Source: Lachnospiraceae bacterium GAM79
Lineage (GTDB): Bacteria; Bacillota; Clostridia; Lachnospirales; Lachnospiraceae
NCBI GenBank assembly: GCA_020735665.1
Contig: CP085928.1
Span: 2,278,501-2,342,500 of the forward strand
Direction: 5' to 3'
Length of the DNA: 64,000 nucleotides
The notes under the pieces are model-generated. The model saw only the letters and a list, made by a program, of their open reading frames with translations, did not search any database and was not told the origin of the DNA. Shown piece by piece: positions 27,348-37,571 of this stretch (within the stretch, counting starts at the first letter, position 1; every line of letters starts with the position of its first letter). Made by a program: the position numbers and the translations under genes.

Positions 27348-27755
27348 TTATAAATCTCTACCCGTTACCTTTAATCGCATTAACGCTCTGGAAAGAGATG
27401 CTTCTGTCTGTTTGTACTCTTTCAGACTTTCCTTCTGCCTCAAACGCTCTTTCGCACGTTCAAGTGCCTGTTCAGCACGGACTCTGTCGATATCCTCCGG
27501 ACGCTCTGCAGAATCCACCAGCATCGTTACACGGTTATTTACGATCTGGGCAAATCCTTCCCCGACAACACCAAGGATCTTCTTTCCATCCGGTGTATCA
27601 ATTCGGATCTCCCCGATACTGGTTGCAATGATCATATTCTCATGGTGAGGAAGGACTGCCATCTCACCATCTTCCAAAGGCAATACAAACTTCGTAACCT
27701 TATCATCAAAAAATACTTTATTACTTGATATGACTCTCAGGTAAAATGTATTCAT
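27348..27755 (-). CDS. atpC: ATP synthase epsilon subunit
   Basis: 135 aa, last gene of the atp operon. The N-terminal beta sandwich (TFYLRVISSNKVFFDDKVTKFVLPLEDGEMAVLPHHENMI pattern) precedes the two-helix C-terminal domain. It couples rotor and catalytic head and regulates ATP hydrolysis. AGGAGG lies before the ATG, 20 nt after the atpD stop. Confidence 0.96.
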   Translation of the reverse strand: MNTFYLRVISSNKVFFDDKVTKFVLPLEDGEMAVLPHHENMIIATSIGEIRIDTPDGKKILGVVGEGFAQIVNNRVTMLVDSAERPEDIDRVRAEQALERAKERLRQKESLKEYKQTEASLSRALMRLKVTGRDL

Positions 27756-27775
27756 GTCTGTCTGCCTCCTTTATC

Positions 27776-30062
<2,287 letters not shown>

Positions 30063-31571
30063 TTACTCCACCCTCTTCATAAACTCTTTTCCTGCTTCAA
30101 GAATATGTTCTTTCAGATCATCTGTAAGAACCTTTCCTTCTTCAATCTCTTTGATAACATCCGGTTCTGCATCCTTGAAATATGCAAGCATATCCATCTG
30201 TGTCTGCTTTACTTTCTTGATATCTACATTTAAGAACAGCTTATTTGTTGCTGCAACCAGTGTAATAACCTGCTCTGCCATACTAAGCGGATGACATAAC
30301 GGCTGTTTTAACAACTCCATCAGTCCCTTACCATAAGTAAGCTGCTCCTTTGTATTCTCATCCAGATCGGAACTGAACTGGGTAAATACTTCCATCTCAC
30401 GGAACTGTGCAAGATCGATACGAACGGTACCGGTTGCTTTCTTCATAGCCTTGGTCTGCGCTGCACCACCGACACGGGATACAGACAATCCTACATTTAC
30501 CGCAGGACGCATACCGGAGAAAAACAGATCACTCTCAAGGAAGATCTGACCATCCGTGATGGAGATAACATTTGTAGGGATGTATGCAGATACATCACCT
30601 GCCTGTGTCTCTATAATAGGAAGGGCTGTGATCGAACCACCGCCTAATGAATCCTTTAACTTACTGGAACGCTCAAGCAGTCTGGAATGCAGATAGAATA
30701 CATCACCGGGATATGCCTCACGTCCAGGGGAACGTCCAAGTAACAGGGACAGTGTTCTGTATGCTACTGCATGCTTTGACAGATCATCGTATACGATGAG
30801 CACGTCTTTTCCCTTATGCATAAAATATTCTGCCATCGATGTTCCTGCATATGGTGCTATATACTGAAGCGGTGCAGGATCACTGGCTGTTGATGCTACA
30901 ATGATCGTATAGTCCATTGCATCGTTTTTCTCAAGTGTGGAAACAATCTTTGCAACGGTGGATGCCTTCTGACCGATCGCTACATAGATGCAGACAACAT
31001 CCTTTCCACGCTGGTTGATGATCGTATCAAGTGCGATCGAAGTCTTACCGGTCTGACGATCACCGATGATCAGCTCACGCTGTCCTTTACCGATCGGGAA
31101 CATGGAATCGATTGACAGGATACCGGTCTGAAGTGGTTCATTGACCGACTGTCTGTCTGCGATACTTGGTGCTTCCTGCTCAACCGGCATGTAATCTGCC
31201 TCTTTGATCGCTCCCTTACCATCAATTGGTGCACCCAATGCATTGATGATTCTTCCAAGGAATTCTTCACCTACCGGTACGCCGGCTCTCTTACCTGTTC
31301 TGGTAACCTTTGTACCTTCTTTTATTCCGGTATCTTTTCCGAACAGGATACATCCGATCTCGGTTCTTCTGATATCCTGTACCATACCCTTGATACCATT
31401 TTCAAATACTACAATCTCACCATACATGGCATTATCAATACCATATATCGTTACTATTCCATCTCCTACCCAGATGACAGTTCCTACTTCTTTGTCCCGG
31501 GTGTCGAAGTCAAAATTCTCTATCTCACTTTTCAGTATGGAGATAATATCTCCTGAACTTATTGAACTCAA
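30063..31571 (-). CDS. atpA: ATP synthase alpha subunit
   Basis: 502 aa non-catalytic F1 subunit. P-loop [11 protein letters not shown], the arginine-finger region [16 protein letters not shown] and N-terminal [16 protein letters not shown] are present. It begins with TTG preceded by GAGGTGAT. Length is standard. Confidence 0.98.
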   Translation of the reverse strand: MSSISSGDIISILKSEIENFDFDTRDKEVGTVIWVGDGIVTIYGIDNAMYGEIVVFENGIKGMVQDIRRTEIGCILFGKDTGIKEGTKVTRTGKRAGVPVGEEFLGRIINALGAPIDGKGAIKEADYMPVEQEAPSIADRQSVNEPLQTGILSIDSMFPIGKGQRELIIGDRQTGKTSIALDTIINQRGKDVVCIYVAIGQKASTVAKIVSTLEKNDAMDYTIIVASTASDPAPLQYIAPYAGTSMAEYFMHKGKDVLIVYDDLSKHAVAYRTLSLLLGRSPGREAYPGDVFYLHSRLLERSSKLKDSLGGGSITALPIIETQAGDVSAYIPTNVISITDGQIFLESDLFFSGMRPAVNVGLSVSRVGGAAQTKAMKKATGTVRIDLAQFREMEVFTQFSSDLDENTKEQLTYGKGLMELLKQPLCHPLSMAEQVITLVAATNKLFLNVDIKKVKQTQMDMLAYFKDAEPDVIKEIEEGKVLTDDLKEHILEAGKEFMKRVE

Positions 31572-31577
31572 ATCTTA

Positions 31578-32087
31578 TCACCTCGTAACCAATCTTTGTG
31601 TAAGCCGCTTACATCTGCCTGCCAGACTCCAGTCATATTCCTTATTTCCGACCTTAATAATAAAGCCTCCAATCAGACTGTCGTTCTTCTCCAATGTCAG
31701 TTCCACATCTGAGGTCTTATATTTCTTTTTCAGAAAATCTTCAATCCCCTTCTTCTGTGCCTCCGTTGGAGGTGTCACATAATAAAGGGTTGCAAGAAGG
31801 ACATCCGCCTTCTTCTTTATAAGAACTCTGTATTCTCTGCATATCTCAAAGAACTGATCAAAATCAGAATTGTTGCAAAGTACCTTTAAGAATTTTACCG
31901 TAGTCTTTGAACCGTCGAATATCTTATCGATGATTTCTGATTTCTTTTCTCTGCTGACAACCGGACACGTAAGTGCCTCCTGTAATTCAGGATTCTCCCT
32001 GACAACTGCTTCCATGTCTGAAAGCTCAGCCGCATCAATATTCAGCTCGCACAAAACTTCAGCATAATTAATTGCTTTCTGTGTCAT
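31578..32087 (-). CDS. atpH: ATP synthase delta subunit
   Basis: 169 aa from the ATG at 32087 (MTQKAINYAEVLCEL); a GTG three codons upstream is also possible. It links F1 to the peripheral stalk. The C-terminal motif (VELTLEKNDSLIGGFIIKVGNKEYDWSLAGRCKRL) is diagnostic. The start overlaps the end of atpF by 20 nt. Confidence 0.93.
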   Translation of the reverse strand: MTQKAINYAEVLCELNIDAAELSDMEAVVRENPELQEALTCPVVSREKKSEIIDKIFDGSKTTVKFLKVLCNNSDFDQFFEICREYRVLIKKKADVLLATLYYVTPPTEAQKKGIEDFLKKKYKTSDVELTLEKNDSLIGGFIIKVGNKEYDWSLAGRCKRLTQRLVTR

Positions 32088-32571
32088 GGGCCTCACCTGC
32101 TTTTTCTATAAACTCATCATATAGTGACTGATTTTTCGCGTCATTTGAGTCTTCACCCAGAATCTTAGCCGCTGCCGACATTGCAAGCTCTGCAACCTGA
32201 GATTCCATATCGCTCAAAGCCTTTTCACGCTGTACTTCTATAGTTTTTTCCGCATCCTTGATCATACGGTTTGATTTCTCGCCTGCATCTGCCACAATCC
32301 TGTTATATTCATTCTGTGCAGCCTGTCTGGATTTATCCCGCATGGTATCACATTCATCCTGAACACCTGCGAGAGTATCTTCATATTGCTGCTTCAGTTT
32401 CATGGCATCATCCTTCGTCTGATTGGCATTCGCGATCGAGGATTTGATCATCTCTTCACGTTCTGCCATGATCTTATTGATCGGACCGATCAGGAATTTC
32501 TTTAACAGAAGAAACAAAACTATAATATTAATTATGGTTATGGCTATGGACGAGACACTTAAATTTATCAT
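32068..32571 (-). CDS. atpF: ATP synthase b subunit
   Basis: 167 aa. One N-terminal membrane helix (VSSIAITIINIIVLFLLLKKFLIGPI) leads into a long charged coiled coil that forms the peripheral stalk. GGAGG precedes the ATG. Only one b-type gene is present, as expected for a homodimeric stalk. Confidence 0.95.
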   Translation of the reverse strand: MINLSVSSIAITIINIIVLFLLLKKFLIGPINKIMAEREEMIKSSIANANQTKDDAMKLKQQYEDTLAGVQDECDTMRDKSRQAAQNEYNRIVADAGEKSNRMIKDAEKTIEVQREKALSDMESQVAELAMSAAAKILGEDSNDAKNQSLYDEFIEKAGEAHDTESN

Positions 32572-32673
32572 TTAATGACCTCCTGCCTTTCTGTCTGTTT
32601 TCGTTATCCGACAATTACGATTCCTTAATATCTATTATGATATAGTGTCGCAATCATCATATTCTTATAAATA

Positions 32674-32928
<255 letters not shown>

Positions 32929-32934
32929 TTAATC

Positions 32935-33627
32935 TTAGTCTTCTCCCAATCCTTCCTGCATGTAGAGTGCAGTTAAGAATGTGAATACAAATGCCTGAAG
33001 TAAGCCATCAAAGATATCAAAATAAAGGCTTAACGGAATAGGCACAATGACAGGCGCTACCGCCTCAATTAATTTCATTACAACAAATGCACCTAAAACA
33101 TTGCCGAACAATCGCATACATAACGACAATGGTTTTATTACAATCTCCATTACATTTATAGGTGCTACTATTGCTACCGGCTCTGCAAAGCTCTTAAGCC
33201 AGCCTTTCGGTCCCCTGCTTCTGATACAGACAACCTGAACCATGACTATACTCATGATCGCCAGTGCTGCTGTTACGTTCAGATCCTTGGTTGGTGGTTT
33301 AAATCCAAATATACCTGCGATATTTGCCATTCCGATATACAAAATGACAGTGATCAGATACGGTATATATGCCTTACCTTTTTCTCCCATAACGTCACTA
33401 AACAGATTATTAAATGTCGTAATGATCGACTCCAGAGCAAGCTGTTTCTTTCCCGGATTCTCAACTTTCAGATTCCGGACAAGTATAACGGACAACAGAA
33501 CAAGTACCGCCATAATGATCCATGTTACCACGATTGATTCCGAGATCGGGATTCCACCAAAAATTGGAATGGTAAAGAGAGTCTCGCAATTCAGCTCCTC
33601 TGTTAACTTTTCTGCAAGGTCACCCGT
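32935..33627 (-). CDS. atpB: ATP synthase a subunit, start codon unclear
   Basis: About 230 aa. The proton-channel Arg lies in PLSLCMRLFGNVLGAF, and the C-terminal helix LQAFVFTFLTALYMQEGL is typical. The frame is open up to a TGA at 33634-33636. Homologue-like sequence (GDLAEKLTEELNC ... FGGIPISESIVVTW) extends well above the first GTG at 33531, but the only codon near the expected start is ACG at 33627. GAGAGG lies about 12 nt before it. Either a rare ACG start is used or an indel separates the gene from the ATG at 33647, which lies in another frame. Confidence 0.85.
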   Translation of the reverse strand, partial: TGDLAEKLTEELNCETLFTIPIFGGIPISESIVVTWIIMAVLVLLSVILVRNLKVENPGKKQLALESIITTFNNLFSDVMGEKGKAYIPYLITVILYIGMANIAGIFGFKPPTKDLNVTAALAIMSIVMVQVVCIRSRGPKGWLKSFAEPVAIVAPINVMEIVIKPLSLCMRLFGNVLGAFVVMKLIEAVAPVIVPIPLSLYFDIFDGLLQAFVFTFLTALYMQEGLGED

Positions 33628-33668
33628 AGGTCTTCACTTCCTCTCATGTAATTTTTTCAAAGGGCATA

Positions 33669-34142
33669 CTAACTGTTAAGGATATTTATTACTTCTCTTG
33701 CATCACTCTCGGAAAATCCTTTTACCGTATTCTCCGTATTGATCCAGTAATCAGCAAGTCCAACTCTGTCCCAGTCTGAATCCATGTCATCTAAGATCAC
33801 CAGCCTGTCCACATCGTGTTGGTCTACATAGTCCTTAACCTCAAAGCACCGTCCATAATCCTCATACTTGCCGGATATATGTTCCTGCGGCGGAGTTACA
33901 TCGGATATAACGAGACCTTCCTCCTTAAGCTTCAGGATCAGCTCCTGTGCTCTCTCGTCACATACCGGATCTTTCATAACCTCTTTCCGCCAGTTAAAGA
34001 TCGCTACCAGCTTCGCATCTGTTGCCTTTACAACATCTGCAAGGTTTTTTACATTTTTTCTGTCAACGGTTTCACCCGGATTGTTACAGATGAATTTGTT
34101 TGAATTTAACACACCGTCAATGTCGAAAAAAATGGCTTTCAT
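33669..34142 (-). CDS. HAD-fold phosphatase-like protein (SAK-type HAD)
   Basis: 157 aa from the ATG at 34142, which has GGAGG about 10 nt upstream. The HAD nucleophile motif is MKAIFFDIDGVLNS, with motif II-like KLVAIFNWRK and a C-terminal VILDDMDSDW acidic motif. It resembles the HAD domain of Swiss-army-knife RNA repair proteins (PF18143), here stand-alone. The substrate is unknown. It lies upstream of the atp operon on the same strand. Confidence 0.7.
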   Translation of the reverse strand: MKAIFFDIDGVLNSNKFICNNPGETVDRKNVKNLADVVKATDAKLVAIFNWRKEVMKDPVCDERAQELILKLKEEGLVISDVTPPQEHISGKYEDYGRCFEVKDYVDQHDVDRLVILDDMDSDWDRVGLADYWINTENTVKGFSESDAREVINILNS

Positions 34143-34311
34143 TTGAATTTCCTCCTGCATTCTTCCATGTGCTTCCAGTTGTCCTTTAAACAACAACGTA
34201 TTATAGCACACCATTTTTTATTTTTCACCTTTTATTAATTTATTAATAAAAAATATATTTCTAAACTTTTTATAAAAAAATCATAACTGATTCTACTCTG
34301 TAAAGTAAAAT

Positions 34312-34391
34312 AGCCCCATCCTTTTCAGGCTTTCTTCTGTTTTTTACGTTGTCTATAAAACAGAAGAAAACTCTTACCGGAGAATGGGGCT
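34312..34391 (-). terminator. Long composite hairpin after the CbiT-like gene
   Basis: The outer stem AGCCCCAT/ATGGGGCT encloses an inner CTTCTGTTTT/AAAACAGAAG stem. Moderate T-rich sequence follows on both sides. It lies 20 nt past the stop and probably terminates that gene. Confidence 0.65.
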
Positions 34392-34412
34392 TTATTTCTG
34401 AATATCTATGTT

Positions 34413-35312
34413 CTATTCAGCCCCACCTGTAATGATCCATGGTGCCGGCTGAGCAACAAATACATTTTCTTTATTTGTTTTGGATACGTTGATCTGTAAC
34501 GCTTCCATATTCTGAATACCGAATTTGTCAAAAATCAGCTTGGTCTCTGCAAGGATACCAAGATCTAATGTGTAGATAACAAACTGCATCTGCGGATTGA
34601 TCGCAAGCAGGCGTTCAATATCAGATTCCAGATAATGATTCGCAACGATAAATGCAAGTCTTGGTACCGGAATCTTACTTAAGGATTCTTCGCTCATATC
34701 CGGAATGATCTGCACGTTATGAACTCCAAACTTCTCAACATTTTCCTCCATAGATCTTCTGGAACCGCTGTCCGGCTCTACTGCAATGATCTGACCTTCG
34801 CTCGCTGTGATCGCAGCTTCGATAACGATACTCTCTGCCATCAGAGCAAGAATCGTGTCATGAGTATCTACACCGAGAATACTCATGATAACCGCGCGGA
34901 TCTCATTGCATACATAATGAACCGATCCCTTTGTAAACAGATCATTCTTCATACCGTACCGTACGGATTCTCTGGTCTTCTCGTTTACGATAAATATAAC
35001 CGTCGGTTCGGATATCTTCTTATTAATAACATTCTTGAGCTTTGCATTTGTAAGTTCACTTCCCGGCTCTGTTCCTTCGCCAATCCAGATATCATATTCG
35101 CCAAATCCCGCTTCCCATAATGTATAGAAGAGATCTTCATGACTGGCATCAGTATAGATCAGAACCCGCTTATGTGTATCAATCGTTGGCACGACATTTT
35201 TCTGTCTGCCGCAGATATTAAGCATCTTTATCTTCTCCGGGCTGACATCCATCTTATTTGCAAAGAAGCCAAGCCAGTTCAACATGCCTGAATTACTGAA
35301 CGTATTTTTCAT
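34413..35312 (-). CDS. CbiT/precorrin-6Y methyltransferase-like SAM protein, orphan
   Basis: 299 aa. The C-terminal half looks like a Rossmann methyltransferase of the CbiT type: a SAM loop (AESIVIEAAITASEGQIIAVEPDSGSRRSMEENVEKFGVHNV) and a following D/P-rich strand. The N-terminal half resembles a degenerate CbiE-like region (VLIYTDASHEDLFYTLWEAGFGEYDIWIGEG). There are no other cobalamin genes nearby, and the glycine-rich SAM loop is poor (ASEGQ instead of GxGxG). It may have a different substrate. Confidence 0.6.
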   Translation of the reverse strand: MKNTFSNSGMLNWLGFFANKMDVSPEKIKMLNICGRQKNVVPTIDTHKRVLIYTDASHEDLFYTLWEAGFGEYDIWIGEGTEPGSELTNAKLKNVINKKISEPTVIFIVNEKTRESVRYGMKNDLFTKGSVHYVCNEIRAVIMSILGVDTHDTILALMAESIVIEAAITASEGQIIAVEPDSGSRRSMEENVEKFGVHNVQIIPDMSEESLSKIPVPRLAFIVANHYLESDIERLLAINPQMQFVIYTLDLGILAETKLIFDKFGIQNMEALQINVSKTNKENVFVAQPAPWIITGGAE

Positions 35313-35450
35313 TGTTTTCTACCCCACTTTTCTATCGTATTTTCCAATCAGATAACCTTCTCCAATCGGATTGTCGTTTTCTAAAACAGTCTTTATAATT
35401 ATACAATTTTTCTCGTTAACTGTAAATTCTTTTGTGCGTTTTTCACACAT

Positions 35451-35984
35451 CTATCCACGAAGTGTTTCATCAATTCCGAGTGCGATCGCATTCACGATAT
35501 CTTCAAACCGGTAATCAAACAGATAATTATCCTTATCACTGTCAATAAATCCAGTCTCGATCAGAATTGCCGGCATCGTTGTCCGGCGCAGAACAGCCAG
35601 ATTCTTCCGTTCCTCAACTCCCAGATTCTCAAATCCGATCTTTGCAAGCTCTGCATCCACATTTTCTGCCATTTCATATGCAATCCCTGATGTATTATAA
35701 ACCAAGGTTTCCACCCCGCTATATTTGTTCGGATACGGTGCAGCATTCCGGTGCAGGGAGATAAAATAATCCGAACCGCTCTCATTTCCGATCTGTGCTT
35801 TTCTTGTCGGTGAATCATAGACATCTGTCGTTCTCGTAAATTCCACGTCATAACCAAGCTCCGACAACGCATCACCGAGTGCCAAAGCCAGATTCAGGTT
35901 GTCATTCTTCTCCGTTCTTCCATTATAAGATGCCCCATTGTCAAATCCACCATGTCCGGCATCGATCATTATTTTTATAGCCAT
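35451..35984 (-). CDS. N-acetylmuramoyl-L-alanine amidase (Amidase_3)
   Basis: 177 aa, catalytic domain only. It cleaves the peptide from MurNAc in peptidoglycan. The zinc ligands are visible: His in DAGHGGFDNG, Glu in NGRTEKND, His in SLHRNA and the catalytic Glu in ILIETGFID. There is no signal peptide, so it may act inside the spore mother cell or on internalised wall. Its only ribosome site (CAGG, 6 nt upstream) lies inside the stem of the upstream gene's terminator. Confidence 0.9.
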   Translation of the reverse strand: MAIKIMIDAGHGGFDNGASYNGRTEKNDNLNLALALGDALSELGYDVEFTRTTDVYDSPTRKAQIGNESGSDYFISLHRNAAPYPNKYSGVETLVYNTSGIAYEMAENVDAELAKIGFENLGVEERKNLAVLRRTTMPAILIETGFIDSDKDNYLFDYRFEDIVNAIALGIDETLRG

Positions 35985-36027
35985 AAAAAACCTGCATACT
36001 CTGTTTGCTACAGTATATGCAGGTTTC
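35985..36027 (-). terminator. Terminator between thrH and the amidase gene, covering the amidase ribosome site
   Basis: AAACCTGCATA/TATGCAGGTTT stem, then TTTTTT running directly into the ATG of the amidase gene. The distal arm contains the CAGG that would serve as Shine-Dalgarno sequence. Confidence 0.85.
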
Positions 36028-36044
36028 TTGTTATATGTACTTAA

Positions 36045-36647
36045 TTAAGCCAATACTTTCTTGATGGCTGCGAGCAGTTCATCATATGTCTCATAAGCCG
36101 GAAGATCAGGATTATCTGCTTTGATCTGATCGGTACTCTTAAAGAGGAATCCGGCCTTGCTTGCACGGATCATTCCAAGATCGTTGTGGCTGTCACCACT
36201 TGCGATCGTATCATAACCGATAGACTGAAGTGCCTTTACGGTTGTGTATTTGGATTTCTCACAACGCATCTTAAAGCCTGTGATCTCTCCATTTTCTGCT
36301 ACCTCTAATGAGTTGCAGAAGATTGTCGGCCAGCCAAGCTTCTTCATAAGTGGGCTTGCAAACTGTGTAAATGTGTCACTGATAATGATAACCTGTGTCA
36401 TGGAACGAAGCTCATCTAAGAATTCCTTTGCACCTGGGATCGGATCGATCTTTGCGATCGTTTCCTGAATCTCTTTTAAGCCAAGTCCATGTTCTTTTAA
36501 TATACCAAGACGCCAGTTCATTAATTTGTCGTAATCCGGCTCATCTCTTGTTGTTCTCTTTAACTCCGGGATTCCGCTTGCCTCTGCAAATGCGATCCAA
36601 ATCTCCGGTACTAATACGCCTTCCAAATCCAAACATACAATGTCCAT
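36045..36647 (-). CDS. thrH: Bifunctional phosphoserine phosphatase/homoserine phosphotransferase ThrH
   Basis: 200 aa HAD enzyme. Motif I is LDLEGVLVPEIW, which differs from normal DxDxT/V as in ThrH; motif II is IIISDTF, and motif III SGDSHNDLGMI. Length matches Pseudomonas ThrH. It dephosphorylates phosphoserine or transfers phosphate to homoserine. GGAGG precedes the start. Confidence 0.92.
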   Translation of the reverse strand: MDIVCLDLEGVLVPEIWIAFAEASGIPELKRTTRDEPDYDKLMNWRLGILKEHGLGLKEIQETIAKIDPIPGAKEFLDELRSMTQVIIISDTFTQFASPLMKKLGWPTIFCNSLEVAENGEITGFKMRCEKSKYTTVKALQSIGYDTIASGDSHNDLGMIRASKAGFLFKSTDQIKADNPDLPAYETYDELLAAIKKVLA

Positions 36648-36720
36648 TTCGGGTTCCTCCTGTTATCTACATTCTCGCTTCATTATAATATACCGCCTGC
36701 CATTCTGCAATACCTTTGCC

Positions 36721-36958
36721 AGCAGAAGGACTGACAGGGTTATATTGCAACATGACCATCCATATAAAAAGATTCGCTTCGTTTCCTACTCGATACATAT
36801 GCCTGATACGCTCATGCTCCTGTGCAAACTCGTCCTTCGGACTCAGACATGCACCCGCATTCGCTGGCAATATGTATCTCATCACGGAAACTACACTTAA
36901 TATCTTTTCTATATGGGTAGTCATATTGCAATTATTACCCTGTCAGTCCTTCTTGCTG
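36721..36958 (-). repeat. Long palindromic element, family 2 copy C
   Basis: Arms of about 53-57 bp (36721-36773 and 36902-36958) enclose a ~128-nt core that reads on the minus strand. Inside the core GTTTCC/GGAAAC, GATACATAT/ATATGTATC, GTGCA/TGCAC and GTCC/GGAC pair, leaving internal loops GTGATGA/GAGTA and TGTCTGA/GAGTT. It lies upstream of thrH in a 711-bp gene-free gap shared with copy D. Confidence 0.85.
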
Positions 36959-37099
36959 TATTTTTTATATATTCGAATGGCATATATTAGTTTCTACAAC
37001 CAGCCGCACCCATATACAGGAATTGCCTATATTCCACGTTTTATTCTTCTACCAATATACGCAGAAAATCCTGCATATTTGTAAGATACAAAATTTCTC

Positions 37100-37314
37100 G
37101 GATATCAGCTGCAATGCTGCACTGGCTTCCTTGTTTGATAAGATATCCGGCTTTTTTCTGTTATGAGATACATATTGCCGGCGAATGCGGGTGCATGTCT
37201 GAGCTCGAAGAGCGAGTTTGCACAGGAGCATGAGCAGATCAGGTATATGTATCGAATAAGAAAAAAGCGTATCTTTCAAACAAAGAAGCCAGTGCGGCAT
37301 TGTAGCTGATATTC
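37100..37314 (+). repeat. Long palindromic element, family 2 copy D
   Basis: Arms of about 55 bp enclose a family-2 core on the plus strand. The core includes GTTATGA, GATACATATTGCCGG, GTGCATGTCTGAG, GCGAGTTTGCAC, ATATGTATC and GAATA. Arm sequences are unrelated to those of copy C, which lies 140 bp away in the opposite orientation. Most arm mismatches are G.U pairs if read as plus-strand RNA. Confidence 0.85.
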
Positions 37315-37358
37315 AAGATATTCCCCCCACAAATATGCAGGATTTTCCCTCTTATTAA

Positions 37359-37571
37359 TCAGAAGAATAAAATCTTGTGGCCCTGGTCGATCTGATAGTA
37401 GGAGATTTTGTGCTGTTGGGCAAATTCCTTCTCTGTCTCCGTCTCACCATGAAGATTGGAGCGAAGCATCCATGATAACAGTATGCCTGCTGCAACCAGA
37501 CCGCCACAGACGAGCCCTTGTATAACAGAAAATAGTTTCCATACGGACAAAAAAATATTTATCGTATCCAT
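37359..37571 (-). CDS. 70-aa putative membrane peptide
   Basis: The ORF overlaps the end of the zinc-ribbon gene by 13 nt. It has one hydrophobic stretch (LFSVIQGLVCGGLVAAGILLSWML) and a polar tail ending HKILFF. There is no separate strong ribosome site, so translation would be coupled. The function is unknown; it could be a spurious frame. Confidence 0.5.
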   Translation of the reverse strand: MDTINIFLSVWKLFSVIQGLVCGGLVAAGILLSWMLRSNLHGETETEKEFAQQHKISYYQIDQGHKILFF

